Origin: Planococcus citri
Lineage: Eukaryota > Arthropoda > Insecta > Hemiptera > Pseudococcidae
Direction: 5' to 3'
DNA length: 64,000 bases
Assembly: GCF_950023065.1 (NCBI RefSeq)
Contig: NC_088680.1
Coordinates: forward strand, 32,724,559-32,788,558
The first letter of the stretch is position 1; every line of letters starts with the position of its first letter. A program made the translations under genes and the position numbers. Below the pieces are notes generated by a model, which searched no databases, was not told the DNA's origin, and saw only the letters and a list, made by a program, of their open reading frames with translations. Below are positions 19,611 through 32,391 of this stretch, piece after piece.

Positions 19611-20540
19611 CCGTTCACATTGCAGTATAATAAACTATGATTGTTTTATTCGAAAACACTGAAAAATACCAATAATGGCGTGCTAATAAAATTTATTTAG
19701 ATATGTATATCGTATTATTAAAGTCTTTGTAATAAAATTTCCATTACACGAATTTAATTTGCACTTTCTTGAATTTTTTTTTGAATGCTGCAAAGTCTAA
19801 AAATCTCTAGGTAGCTCTAGAGTGACTCGAAATCATCTCTAATCAATTCAAGAAGTCGAAAGTATGGTGGGTATAATTCTCAAAAAAAGGTAAAAATCGT
19901 GTACATGGCAAATTTCTCAACGGTTTTAGCATGAATTTTTTTTTTTTTGATCCATTCAACCCCACACACATTTTACATATGGTATTGAGATTTTCAGCCC
20001 CTCCTTTTATTGGTGTACCTTCGATTTTATACCCCAAATGTCCTTCGACTTGGCTGTCACACACCATGTTTTTGAAAATGAATGTTATAAAGTGTCATGA
20101 ACTTCATTTTTTTTTTTTTTGGAAAAATTGACACATTCTCATTATCATAGAACATGAAGGTCTCTTATTGTGCAAATTGCAATTGCAATAAGTCCATAGG
20201 AAGCTCGCAATTCACATTTGAAAACTGTCACACACTTTTTGCGCAAATTTTAGAGCAATTTAATTTTAAATTATTTTTGGTAGCTTCCCAATCCAACATT
20301 TTTTTCTGGTGAGTGGCTGCACTGGATCGTACTTATCTGTGAAGTTTTGATATTTCGCAAAATCTGTGTCCTTCGGCTTGCCTTTTTATTTACCCTGACT
20401 AACCCGCCAAAAACGTGTTAAAAATCGAATAATGTCCAGTAAGTAAGGCTAGAAACGAAAAAACGTCGAGATTGTCCTTCGGCTTGTCCAGCGTCCATTT
20501 GTCATTTGACATGGCCAAATTTCGGGCAGCTGTACTTTTA
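19611..20540. other. AT-rich non-coding stretch
   Basis: No gene, array or inverted repeat is supported. Homopolymer T runs produce chance frames only. Confidence 0.4.
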
Positions 20541-20550
20541 TCGCGCTAGT

Positions 20551-20840
20551 CGACATATTACACGATAATACAAGCAAAATTTGACATTTTCTCCCTCCCC
20601 ACGCCTCACCACTATCCCTACCAAAAAAATAAGTCCAGATTCGAACTTTGGGGCCTGAAAAACATGAATCGACATATTACACGATAATATAAGCAAAATT
20701 TGACATTTTCCCCCTCCCCACGCCTCACCCTCCACCTCTACATAAAAAATAACTCCAGATTCGAATCCTACGACCTCGAAAACATATTAATCGACATATT
20801 ACACATTGATGAAGGTCGAATCCTAATTATCGCCATTTTA
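20551..20840 (+). repeat. tandem repeat, about 120-bp unit, 2.4 copies
   Basis: CGACATATTACACGATAATA starts at 20551 and 20670, and a third, truncated unit starts at about 20792. Each unit has a CCTCCCCACGCCTCACC block and a TCCAGATTCGAA block in the same order. No coding frame is kept across units. Confidence 0.8.
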
Positions 20841-21180
20841 GGGGGGCCAGGGCCCACAGTGGGGGGATTGAATTGATGACAACACTAGAAAAGGGATCCG
20901 GGACACCTATACAAATGATTCCCACTTGAAATTTTCCAAAAAAAATGATTTTTGTTTTTCAAAATTATGCACATCAAAATTGACCTTTTTTTTGAGAATT
21001 ACCCAGGTACGCTTCAAAGTGAATTTCAGTTCTATCTTGTCGATTAGATTAAAATTTTTTTAGCAAGAAATGTACCAATTTTTAATCTCAAAAAATTCAG
21101 CATAAATCCTAAAATGAACAGAATGAACTTCAACGTCTGAAAATTTATCTGGTGACATACTTTTCGATGTTCTTTCAGTT
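20841..21180. other. AT-rich non-coding stretch
   Basis: I see no gene. A phrase at about 20980-21010 (TTTTTTTGAGAATTACCCA) resembles one near 19870 in inverse orientation, a weak sign of an old dispersed repeat. Confidence 0.3.
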
Positions 21181-22835
21181 TTCGTCATCGGATCTAGAAA
21201 ATTCCTCTGTCGATTGGGATACCTATATCTTGTATAATTATTATATAGAAGTATTCCTACACATATTAATCATTCCGCGAGTATTCTCTCACTCTTAGTG
21301 AAGAATGTACGAGTAAGCTTCGTACGAATTAGGTATAAAATTTGTATAAATCCGCGAAAGTGTGAGTAATACCTACCTACGTGAATAGCTCAAGGGCCTA
21401 AAGTATATTCAGTACCTATCTACTTCGATAAGGTACCTCGATAATATTAAGAAATTCTTCGATGATGTAACGTTAATTCGATAACTTTCACAACACGATA
21501 TCACAGTATGTGTATTAGTAAGAGTGTAAAATTTTGTAAATAAAGCGACGATGATGATGAAAATGAACCAGAATATCTAAGATTGAAACTTATGAGAGCG
21601 AAAGAGAAAGAAGATGAAACATTGTTAGCAAACATATACGAGTACACGCGTAGAGAGAAAGAACGACAGATGCAGAAGAAGTGTAGAGGAAAGATGCTAA
21701 TGACAAGTTTTCGCAAATAAAGAAGAAAATTACTAAATGTAGCGTAGGCAGCGGCCGCGGCGCCTAAAAACGGATGCATAACGAAACATAATGTTAAATC
21801 GTGTTATTTAAATTAATTTCATCTCTTTGGCTTTCCGCTTCGAGAATAACTTAATAAACTCGGTTGCTTTTATTTACTCTCTATCTCTCTCTCACTACGC
21901 GCAAATTTTAGATTCGCATAGAACAGATCGCAGCTCCCCTCGCTTCCTCGTCGTCCTCTTTAACCCTAACACCTCTATTCGGGTTCCTCTATCGCGAAAT
22001 ACCTAACTAAACGTTTTGAATAATAATGTTACGCGTTTTCTGTCCCCTCGACCAGCCCTTTCGTGTACCCCTTGGCCCCCTTTTAAATCAAGCAGGAAAT
22101 TTTCATTTTGAAATGTTTGCGTATAAGATTGCGTAGGATTAAAGCGCCCTATTAATCCGTGTCGACTTTTGCCGAATATGGCTGATTAGTGGTAATAGCG
22201 AGTGTTACCTTTGAAGCCAGTTTTCATGATTTAAACGCCACAAGTGTAATTTATATGTTGGTTCGAGGCTGGTGAGTGAAGCTGATTATTGATACAGGGT
22301 GTCTTCTTTGAGATAGCGAAGGTGAAGTTGAAGCGTAGTATGAATTTCTGACGTATAATTTCTAATTCGAATTGATGAAAGTCTCAATTAACTGTTGCGA
22401 GTAGTTTCAAGAAATTAGTGGCGAAATTAAGAGAGATGCTAGGTATGGGAAGGGGAGAGAATGTTTAATTGTGCGTAAAAATTAATTAATTGTTAGGTAA
22501 CGAAAGAGAGAAAAAAATGTTCAAAAATAGGCTTCGAATGTTTATGAGAGGAATGAGAATTGGGAGAGAGATTAATCTTTTCTTTTTTTTGTTTGGAAAA
22601 TTAGCTAAAATGAGTATTTTTCATAAAGTTAAAAAATGTTACAAGATGATTGGTCGATCTTCAGTGCATCTTATTGGAAGTTATTCGATTATTGCCAAAA
22701 TTTGAAAATTAAAGTTCTTGCCCCCCTTAAAAACAGTCTTTAGACGAAATCTGGCTCGAGAAAAGTACTTTGAAAATTTTTTTGTTCAAAGAAAGAGATT
22801 GATAAATCTGGGCTTATTCTTCGGATTTCTCAATG
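21181..22835. other. unique, less AT-rich non-coding island
   Basis: This stretch is non-repetitive, with several pyrimidine-rich blocks (CTCTCTATCTCTCTCTCACT at about 21878) and a GCGGCCGCGGCGCC word at about 21752. No open frame shows a recognisable domain. Regulatory DNA or long-intron sequence is possible; nothing here proves it. Confidence 0.35.
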
Positions 22836-22837
22836 AG

Positions 22838-22872
22838 TAGAAGGGAAGGGAAGGGAATGGAAGGGAAGGGGG
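22838..22872 (+). repeat. GAAGG-type polypurine microsatellite
   Basis: Repeats of AAGGG/GAAGGGAAGGGAATGGAAGG form an all-purine strand of about 35 bases. Confidence 0.75.
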
Positions 22873-23001
22873 TGAAATTTATAAAAAATTATTTTTACTT
22901 TTTGGTTAGGTTGAGTTTTTTCGACGAATTTCTAAAGAAAAATTTTTTAGTATCGTTTCATATCAAGTTTAATTTTTCAAACACGTGTTTCCCTTTGTAG
23001 G

Positions 23002-24425
23002 CCAGTCGGTATAGCACTTTTTGGAGGCAAACCCGAACAAAATTGCCACAAAAGATTTTTTTGCTTTAAAAGGTCTAAGATGGTGTCCTAAACAAAATAT
23101 CCGGAGCCTCCCCGGATCCACCTGGTGCGTCCCCCCCTACAGTGGATTTTAGCCCCCCAAAACACGTTTTTTGCCATTTTCTCCTCCGCATTGCATTTTA
23201 GCGACAAATGAGGTTGGATACAAGAATCTACGTCAAATTTCCGATCTAATGATGTATCAATTTTCCCCGTACGTTCAAGGGGGGTGGAACTACAGCCATT
23301 CAAAAAAGGGGGGTTTCCTGAAAAATACATAAAGGCTATAGGCGTCTAAGAGGGGTGAAATGGTCTCCGAAAGCGTTCGAGTTGATATTAGCATGGAAGG
23401 TGAGTACCATTGAGACACTTCCGCATGAAAAATTTCAGATCAACGCCCCCTCCCCTTTTTGAGGAACCCCCCTTTTCTGAAATTTCAATAACACTTTTCT
23501 CAGCCCCATTTCAACCGATTTTGAAAATTTTTCAGTATGTTGTGAACATCCTTAGGAGGTACCCTCACAAAAATTTTCAGCCACCTCCCCTCATATTTAC
23601 CCCTCAAAATGGCGTTTTAAACTTATTTTATGCTTTATAACTATAGTCAAATTTGAGGAGGCCAAGCGCTCTGGAGAGGGCTAGATGAGTGTAGCAAAAA
23701 ATCTGACGTCATATTCGTGCTCAGCGGTATCGAATCATAAGAAAACGACATCCTATTCATTGATACTTAGTTATTTCCCCCAAAATTCCCATTTTACCCC
23801 AACCCCCTTGCGACACATTTTTACTCCATTTTGAGGGGTAGATATGAGGGGAGGTGGCTGAAAATTTTTGTGAGGGTACCTCCTAAGGATGTTCACAACA
23901 TACTGAAAAATTTTCAAAATCGGTTGAAATGGGGCTGAGAAAAGTGTTATTGAAATTTCAGAAAAGGGGGGTTCCTCAAAAAGGGGAGGGGGCGTTGATC
24001 TGAAATTTTTCATGCGGAAGTGTCTCAATGGTACTCACCTTCCATGCTAATATCAACTCGAACGCTTTCGGAGACCATTTCACCCCTCTTAGACGCCTAT
24101 AGCCTTTATGTATTTTTCAGGAAACCCCCCTTTTTTGAATGGCTGTAGTTCCACCCCCCTTGAACGTACGGGGAAAATTGATACATCATTAGATCGGAAA
24201 TTTGACGTAGATTCTTGTATCCAACCTCATTTGTCGCTAAAATGCAATGCGGAGGAGAAAATGGCAAAAAACGTGTTTTGGGGGGCTAAAATCCACTGTA
24301 GGGGGGACGCACCAGGTGGATCGGGGGCGGCTCCGGATATGTTGTTTAGGACACCATCCTAGACCTTTTAAAGCAAAAAAATCTTTTGTGGGAATTTTGT
24401 TCGGGTTCAACCCCTTACCGACTGG
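23002..24425. mobile_element. foldback element with about 600-bp inverted arms
   Basis: The left arm (23002-23612) begins CCAGTCGGTATAGC, and its inner end is CCCTCAAAATGG. The right arm (23826-24425) begins CCATTTTGAGGGG and ends CCGACTGG. Translation products of matching frames are identical over long stretches, so the arms are very similar. The central spacer of about 210 bases is unique. There is no transposase. A third, solitary and diverged arm lies at 36703-37275 inside the nested element. The copies of GTGTCCTAAACAAAATAT and its mirror differ slightly between arms. Confidence 0.85.
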
Positions 24426-26800
24426 ACTATTGCTTCAAAATGATGTACCAAGACTAACAATCAACAATACCAACATATTGTGTGCATTTTCTCGTGATTT
24501 TACCCTTTTCTTTTTTTTCAAATTCGAGGCTTTGGGAGAAATTAAACTTCTGAAACTCCTTACACTTGTGTGTACGTGCCTAGATAAATCGTATTTTGCG
24601 TACGTGCTGCCAAGAAGGAAACTTCCTTATCGCAGCTGACTCGTTTTAAAGAGGAGCAAGGTGCTGGAAAATAGCAAGATTGTTTCCTTAACTTGTCGTT
24701 TACGTTCGCACTAAAGTCTAAAATTCTAAATATTTCGATTTTCTGCTACGCTTGATCGTGAATTTTTTTTGTAATTCAACGAGGGCGCATTGATGGATAA
24801 AAAATAAATTTCGTCATAAAAACGGTGAAGTGAGAATGAATTTTTTTAAATTTTGAAAAAATCTGGGCATTTATTTAAGTAAATTTTCTAATATCGTCGG
24901 TTTTGTGATTATGATTATTGGATGCATTTCGAAGGCACATATCTTCGTTTAAACGTTGAAAATTTGGGAACGATTGAAGGTCGCGTGACCTCCCATTTGA
25001 TGAACAAAGAAACAGTTTTTTTTTCATGGTTTAATTGGTTGATAAATGAATAAATTTTCAGAGTGTTGAATTTCAAACGCCCTACGCCCCTAATTATCCC
25101 TTGAATTTCACGCAGTTATACGAGCATCTGCAAAGATCAATGAAAAATGTCACAATTTCTATATTAAATACGCTCGTATTTTACATTTTTTATCAGTCTT
25201 GCATCGTTCTTGATGATTTTATTTTGACATTCATGTTTTTACGATCATAAATTAACGATATTTGTTCAAGTAGGATTTAATAATTTTTGCTGGCTTTTTG
25301 GAACTTGTAAAAATTTTTATAAAAGTTGAAAAAATTCTACTGAGTTTGAAAGTTTGAAAAAAAATCTCAAAACTGAAAACGTCAGGTTTCCAGGCATTCA
25401 GTCAACATAAGCAAAAAACATTTCCATGATTTATAACTTCCTTTGAAGAGGAGACCTTACCTCTCTTTTTTTCGTATATTTTCATCGTTAAAATATCTCT
25501 ATAAAAACATGGTGCTGAAAAGTGGAACTGAGTGATTGAAAGAGTGTATTACAACAGAATTTTCCGCCCTATAGGGACAGCCTCATTCGATCGAAAACAA
25601 TTTTTTGTCGCCATATTTGGATTCAGTGAGTTAAAATACACCTATTTACGCCTTTTTCGCGATGATTTGAGTAAAATTTAAATAGGCTATTCTCTTTTTT
25701 CTTTCTGCTTTGTAATTGAAAATTTTGCAAAGCTTTGAGTTCTGAACCAGCGAAAATCGATTTTTGAAAAATGATCGACTTTCAATAAGGCTACAGAACT
25801 GCTCAAAACTTTTCGAAACCATTTCTAATCGATTTAAGGGATCAAAAATAAGAGTACATAACAAGTTTTAGTTTTCAATGTCAATTTGGTAAAGTTTTGA
25901 TTTTATTGAATTTTCGGTCTAAAGATCTTTAAAAAGTCACTAAAAAGGTGAAAATACATCATTTCAGAAATTTGAGACAAATAATCGCAAAAAAGTGTAG
26001 GTATTTGGAAAGTCAATTTTTTGAAATTCGATTTTTTAAAGATCTCAGTGACGGTCAAATCGGTTTAAATGAACGATCCTTGTGTCCAGTTTTCGAAATT
26101 TCAAACAACATGTAGGTAGGTGATTTTTGGTATTTTAAAACATTTTTACATCATATGTATTTGGGTCAAAACTTGATAAAATTTTCACTCTCCAGCCTTT
26201 CAAAAAATGAAAAAGGTCAAAGAACTTCAAAATAACCTGAAATGCCGAGAACATTAATTGATACGATTGAGGTATTTTTAGAACCACTGAACGCAATTTT
26301 TCAGTTTTTCGTTTTTTTTTCACTTTTTTGAAGGGTGGAAGATGGTTTTTATTTCTTTTTAATTTAAATAGGGTAAGATTCTAAAAATAATTGAGAAACT
26401 GAAAAAATATAAAAAATTAGTCATTTTTTAAACGTTTTGCAGGTAAGAATCTCAAGTCTCCTCAAGGGTTAGAGATTTGAAGTTTTCTGCATGTTCATTT
26501 GAGTCCATTTTACCTCTATTGAGACAACGAGATACCCACTTCTTGAAAATGTAGGGAAAAATGCAAGAATACCCCCCCGCCCCCTAGTATGTAATAAAAA
26601 AACTCTTCAAAAACTTGAAGAAATGAAAGGATTCTTCGAAAAATTGATCCAGAAATCCTATAGAAACCAACTGTGGAAAATTATTCTAGAAAAAAATTGG
26701 CAACCCCGCAGTGTTAGAATTTCTTAAAATTACATCAAAATTTTCTGAAATAAATTTCACGAAACACAGCAAATTTTAATACCGCCAGCATATCTTCAGA
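24426..26800. other. AT-rich non-coding stretch with a dispersed-repeat copy
   Basis: No gene is supported. Between about 25640 and 25930 there is a copy of the dispersed repeat also found in the nested element at 35.8 kb: ACTGCTCAAAAC, then ACCATTTCTAATCGATTTAA, then a GTCAATTTGGTAAA phrase. Confidence 0.4.
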
Positions 26801-28320
26801 TTACCTAGATATTTCACGTTTCTCCGGGCCACAAAACTTCTTCGTTCTCTCATACGAATATATTTTCTTCTACTTCCCCTCGAATTAAAAAGTAATCAAA
26901 GGAAATACGACACAAATGCGTAAATATCGCACACACGAATTCAGCCAAGCATAATTTATAATCCGACTTTGAACGAGCTTTTAAAAACAGTCGCACTAAA
27001 TCTTATAAAATATGCGATACGACTTCGGTTTCTGTTTTTTCATTTTTCTAAACTGGAAACGATAAATTTTCCAAGTGTTACCGCGTCTACTAGGTATGCA
27101 ATATGAAGAAGAGAAAAATACTAATTTCTGTTTAAAATATACGGAATCATATAAAGAGAGAGGGATAAAGTTGAGTTTTATGTATTTCGTTTTTTATTGT
27201 TTTTTTTTCTTTTTTTTTTTGTTAAAGATGTTCGATTTAATCGTACATTTTTTCTCATTTTTCTTTTTTATAAATCACCTAGCCCTTCTCGGTCATGTAT
27301 GTGTATTGAAAAATGATACCTCGTACCCGTTCATCTGCGGCATAAGTATTTCACGTACCTACTTACGTTGTTTTAGTCGGAGAAGGAGGGGGGGCAAGAA
27401 GTTCCATCACTGGAAGTATTTTGGTCTTTATGTAAAACAACTCGGATATGTATATAGGGAAACTTCGCTTTAGAAAAACGGAATATCGTATTTAATCTGA
27501 AGCATTTGAAATGCTCGTGAAAATGTTTAGCAGTATTTATACAAGACTCTTTACGCGATATAAAGCTTTATTACGTACGGTTTATTAAGAATTCAACGTG
27601 CGGTTAACGTTTTTTTTTCTTCTTTGCTCTAGTATTCGACACGAATTTTTATCTCAACATTGCGATTTTTTACGAGATGTTTTTAGCAATATGAGGGCCG
27701 AGGGGGACGATAGACGATCTACACGCGAGTAATTCTAGGTATAAGTACATAAAATTCCAAATGAACTAGTTACTTCATTTTTTTAACGGATTAATTTGTG
27801 TAAATTTGTATTCACGTATTATCCGCGTGTAATCAGCTCAGAATGTGAATGGCTGATTAAATTTTTGATTAAATGGAGAATATTATATTGTAAGTTCGAA
27901 ATTGAAACTCGGTTGGATTTTTTTCTCACGACTGAGTTTGACGAAAATCGTCGCTTGTGCAATTAATTCACATCGGCAACAGCTTGTTTATTTTTATTAC
28001 AAGTTTTGGCTGTGTTTTGCTTGAGAGTTTTAAGTAAATGAAATGTGTGTTCTGTGTTGCGACACAGTTGCACATTGCATAATATTCATCGATCAGTTGT
28101 ATTACACGCGAGCTATAATAAAAACGAATTTAAGCGAGTGAAAAATAAAAATAAACCTTTGCTATAGGTGTTTAATTGTTTATGTTGAGCAAGTTTATTC
28201 TGAGTTCGAACTCGAATCAAAAATGGAACGAAGTCGTCCGATTTCGCTGAAATATTTTTACAGGGTTCCCTCGATTGCCTTATTAAAGTAATTACCATCA
28301 TTTTCGTTTTAATTCTTCAA
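26801..28320. other. unique, less AT-rich non-coding island
   Basis: Relatively complex sequence with scattered CpG words. A 132-residue frame (27075-27473) is built of T runs and shows no domain, so it is not called. No splice-linked exons are recognised. Confidence 0.35.
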
Positions 28321-28640
28321 GGGGAGGAGGGTGAGCGCTATAATTTTTACGTATTGGAAATTTTTTTGCAAAACTGTCGAGCTTTCACGGCTCATAAGTG
28401 GATGGAGATAACTGAACAAATTATTATATAATGTATAACTTAAAAAAATCTCGTCCGAAGAAATGGGTGAGCATTAACCTAAAAATTTGAAATTTTTCGC
28501 ATGTTCCATCTTGCTGAGGCAATTATAAATAAAATAATAAAATGAATGAAAAAATGGATCCTTTATAATACATATGTATTTACCGATTTTTTGAGATAAG
28601 ACCTCCTCAATCCCCTTGTACTTTGCTGCAAAATCAGCGA
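28321..28640. other. non-coding, nothing recognised
   Basis: AT-rich sequence leading into the minisatellite. No feature is supported. Confidence 0.35.
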
Positions 28641-29114
28641 ACTCGCTGACAGACGACCTTGAGAGTCTAGGCAGTTAGGTCAGTGACCTTGAGAGTTTAG
28701 GCACATGGGTCAATGACCGCGATAGGGCAGAGAATCGGGTCAATGACCTTAAACGTCCAGTCAGTGGGGTCCATGACCTTGAGAGGGCATCCAGTCAGGT
28801 CAATGACCTTGAGATACCAGACAACGGGATCAATGGCCTTGATAGATTCAGACAGATAAACTTGGGAAGCCAGACATATGGGTCAATGACCTTAAGATGG
28901 CTGCCAGTCAGGTCAATGGCCTTGAGATATCAGACAGCCGGATCAATGACCTTGAAAGGTTCAGACAGACAAACTTGAGAAGCCAGACGGATGGGTTAAT
29001 GCCCATATCAGACTAGACAGGCAGACACGACAACCTTAGGACACTAGACATGCACGCAGATAACCTTGAGAGGCTATTCAGGTAGGTCAGTGTCTTTGAA
29101 GGGCCCGACAAGGC

Positions 29115-29149
<35 letters not shown>

Positions 29150-29465
29150 TAGATAGATAGACGAACGACCTTGGGGAAGCCAGACAGACGGTTCAATCAC
29201 CTTAAGAAGCCAGACAGGCGGATCAATGGCCTTGAGTGGTTAAACAAGTAGGCCAGTGGCCTCAAGAAGCCGGACAGATGAGTCAATGACCTTAAACGGC
29301 GAGACCGGCAGGAATTGGGGAACCATACTGACGTGTAAATGACCTTTAGAGGCAGGACAGGAGGACAGATGACCTTGAGAAAGCAGATAGATGGGTCAAT
29401 GACCTTAAGAGGATAGTCACCTTGAAAAGGCAGGTAGATGGGTATGGACAGACAAACGAGATATA
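28641..29465 (+). repeat. 30-bp minisatellite, GACCTTGAGAGG type
   Basis: A 30-base unit of the form GACCTTGAGAGGCCAGACAG plus GTCAAT ends repeats about two dozen times with variation (GACCTTAAGATGG, GGCCTTGAGATATC and others). A pure (GACA)n(GATA)n tract lies inside at about 29118-29161. The transposon at 29471 is inserted at or next to its right edge. Same-type arrays lie at 48.0, 49.6 and 56.5 kb. Confidence 0.9.
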
Positions 29466-29470
29466 CAGAC

Positions 29471-31140
29471 TAGGGTGGCCCTTATTTATACTTGGTGGGA
29501 AAAAAAATTTTGAATTTTTTTCGGGACACCCCCTAGTTTGGTGCCACTCTATGAGAAAATAACGTATAAAAAATTTCAACTCAATCGATGCATATTTACC
29601 CGTGCCGCACACCACTTTTTGTAATGATAGCATCACGCGCACGAGCTCAGTTCTATTCCACGACAAACCCGTGGCAAATGAAACGTGCATTAACGCGCCT
29701 CAACTTCAACTTGTTTTTTCAATCTTAAACGTTCGTGTTTGTTCAAACCAGAGGACGATCGAAGTCACACTGTTTGGGTTGAGGTGTTCATATCATTTTG
29801 CCGACAATATTTGTAATTCTTGCAACAAAACCCAAGATTTTAACCCAATCAATGGGTATATAAAAATGTTGAAGAAGGGAGTGATACTGTTTGAAAAAAA
29901 AAAATACATTACTACCTAATTCGAATTTTTTTGATTTTATGTATTATTTTATGTAATTTTTCAATTTAAATGGCCCAAGCGAAGTGAAAACAAAAGTTTT
30001 GGAAAATTTATAATTCAAAAAATAGAACTACCTACTTCAAAACAATGGGGTTTTCTAATACCTATCAGCAATCATTTTTAAAATTTAATCAATAGTTTTT
30101 TTAAATACCAGCTGGCTTGTACTCACTTTTTCCAAAAAAAGGCCAATCCATCATTCATTTATTAGTATCCCAAAAAACTCGAAAAAGTAACCAAAAAAGT
30201 GACAAAACATGGACAATACATTTTAATGCACAAAAAATCAACAAAAAAACGAAAACTTTTCGCTTTTAGTCAAATTGTCAAAATGAAATTCAATAATTTT
30301 AGCAAAAAGCAGGACCTTTTGGCAATTAGGTACTGCCAAGGAAGTACTTTTTGGCAATTTTGGATTAAAAATTAAAAATTTCGCGATTTCTGGGAATAAA
30401 GGTGAGATTTTTGAATATTTCAGCAAAAGACATGGCTTGTTAGCTGGGGATTTCTGACAAAAAAACTACACATTAGAACAATTATTGGAAAAGAGAGGGA
30501 GCTTTTTGATGCAAAAAACAACACAATTTTTAGCAGATTTTGGCAAAAAAAAATGCTACATAATTTTGGCAAAATGCGAGCTTTTTTGCTATTTTGATAG
30601 AAAACGAGACTTCGACAATAATTTCCGGAAAAAGCAGGACTTCGTAGAAATTTTTAGCTCAAAAGCAAAACTTTTTATGTAGGTAGCAAGATTTTTTTCA
30701 TGGTAAATTAACAGAATGGATTTCAAGCCTTTTTGGGGAATAATGGACAAAAAGTAATGGTACTATTTGGCAATTTTTGGCAGCAAACTGATCTCTATAG
30801 TGGAGAAAACCAAACACTGATCTTCAAGGGCATATCCCTCTTCCCTCCTATGCATGCATACACCCGATAAAGAACTTGATAAGCTACCTGGAATCGGCGA
30901 CCAACTTACAACATGTAAGAGATAAGGACCAGGGTACAACTAGTCTCATTCTCCACGCGTTATCGTGGAGAAATCCTGAACTCACGCGCCTGATGCTTAC
31001 ATTTCAAAAAGGGGCGTGCGGCACGGGTTAATATGCATTGATTGAGCTAAAAATTTGTATACGTTATTTTTTCATAAGACAGCACCATACTAGGGGGTGT
31101 CCCAAAAAAAATTCCAAAATTTTTTTTAAGGGCCACCCTA
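29471..31140. mobile_element. 1.67-kb TIR transposon, left copy (A)
   Basis: The left end TAGGGTGGCCCTTATTTATA and right end GGGCCACCCTA are inverted repeats of about 150 bases, sharing GGGACACCCCCTAGT, AAATAACGTATA, AATGCATATT and CCCGTGCCGCAC. No transposase frame is seen. This copy has no target duplication: its left neighbour is the minisatellite and its right neighbour is duplicated endonuclease sequence. That fits it being carried along by the inverted duplication and not separately inserted. It lacks the nested 4.2-kb element found in the right copy. Confidence 0.85.
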
Positions 31141-31436
31141 ATGGGATATTGTCACTATCCGAATTTCCTGTGTCAGAGGATGGAAGAAATATTGATAATA
31201 AACTGGATATCAGAAGTGAAGTTGAAAAGAAGTTGGAAGAGTTCATAACATATGGAGAAGACTTTGATCGTGAAACGCAGAAGATAATGGAACTGCATCA
31301 TAGAAAGTTCGTTAATCCTGAAAGCGAAGAATTATTTTCACAATCGGAAGCACAGGCAATGGGATTAGATGCTGAAAGTGGTGGTCCACGTGAAGGTGAA
31401 GTAATCAAAGAAGAAAACGAATTTACGAAAGGATGA
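31141..31436 (+). pseudogene. duplicated 3' end of the endonuclease gene (inverted copy)
   Basis: From ATGGGATATTGTCACTATCC the frame encodes the C-terminal stretch of the nuclease gene (EFPVSEDGRNIDNKLDIR, a coiled Glu/Lys-rich middle, then FTKG and stop at 31436). It is the mirror image of 32096-32391 with identical translation. Upstream it runs into transposon A, so it has no gene of its own. An open frame beginning at 31038 merely reads through the transposon end. Confidence 0.8.
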
Positions 31437-31597
31437 CCTATATGGGTTTCCTTCAAGGAAATATCCGATATTAGTTTTAGATCATAACTTTTAGAAATAT
31501 ACATTGATTGGATTTACCGGTTTGTAGTGTCTCTTACAAAAAAATACATGTATTTTTCATTAGCACAAATAATTAGGCTATAGATTTCGATGAAAAT

Positions 31598-31615
31598 AAA
31601 CAATAAAATATTAAT
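31598..31615 (+). terminator. poly(A) signal cluster in the duplicated 3' end
   Basis: GAAAATAAACAATAAAATAT contains two AATAAA words, about 160-170 bases after the stop at 31436. It is the mirror of the signal serving the minus-strand gene end at about 31925-31937. Confidence 0.5.
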
Positions 31616-32095
31616 CAAAAAATCCTTTGTGAATTTGTGATCTACAATTTAAAAAAATAAATGAAACTGTAAAAAAAATTTTTTGAGAAAAATAATTTTT
31701 TACAACAAAAATTGAAAGTTTAGTTCACAGTGGCGAAAAAAGCAAGAGAGGGGTGTCTGTCTGTAATACAGACAGACACCCCTCTCTTGCTTTTTTCGCC
31801 ACTGTGAACTAAACTTTCAATTTTTGTTGTAAAAAATTATTTTTCTCAAAAAATTTTTTTTACAGTTTCATTTATTTTTTTAAATTGTAGATCACAAATT
31901 CACAAAGGATTTTTTGATTAATATTTTATTGTTTATTTTCATCGAAATCTATAGCCTAATTATTTGTGCTAATGAAAAATACATGTATTTTTTTGTAAGA
32001 GACACTACAAACCGGTAAATCCAATCAATGTATATTTCTAAAAGTTATGATCTAAAACTAATATCGGATATTTCCTTGAAGGAAACCCATATAGG

Positions 32096-32391
32096 TCATC
32101 CTTTCGTAAATTCGTTTTCTTCTTTGATTACTTCACCTTCACGTGGACCACCACTTTCAGCATCTAATCCCATTGCCTGTGCTTCCGATTGTGAAAATAA
32201 TTCTTCGCTTTCAGGATTAACGAACTTTCTATGATGCAGTTCCATTATCTTCTGCGTTTCACGATCAAAGTCTTCTCCATATGTTATGAACTCTTCCAAC
32301 TTCTTTTCAACTTCACTTCTGATATCCAGTTTATTATCAATATTTCTTCCATCCTCTGACACAGGAAATTCGGATAGTGACAATATCCCAT
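32096..32391 (-). CDS. nuclease gene exon 5, 3' part (beyond the transposon)
   Basis: Continues NGI-LSLSEFPVSEDGRN in the same frame, then a charged, helical C-terminal tail (VEKKLEEFITYGEDF, MELHHRKFVNPESEE) and stop at 32096-32098. AATAAA on the minus strand at about 31925-31937 would end the transcript. The acidic tail beyond the nuclease domain is unlike usual family members, which end soon after the domain. Confidence 0.75.

Noticed and set aside
22290..22310. ATACAGGGTGTCTTC as the end of a further MITE
   Set aside because: No inverted partner with TA flank within a plausible distance.
23088..24639. Several 76-130 residue frames in the foldback element
   Set aside because: They are mirror images from the two arms and carry no transposase or other domain.
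27075..27473. 132-residue plus-strand open frame with long Phe runs
   Set aside because: The Phe runs come from T homopolymers, and no family or signal logic holds over its length.
28641..29465. Minisatellite considered as a CRISPR-like array
   Set aside because: Units are contiguous 30-mers with no unique spacers, and the genome is eukaryotic.
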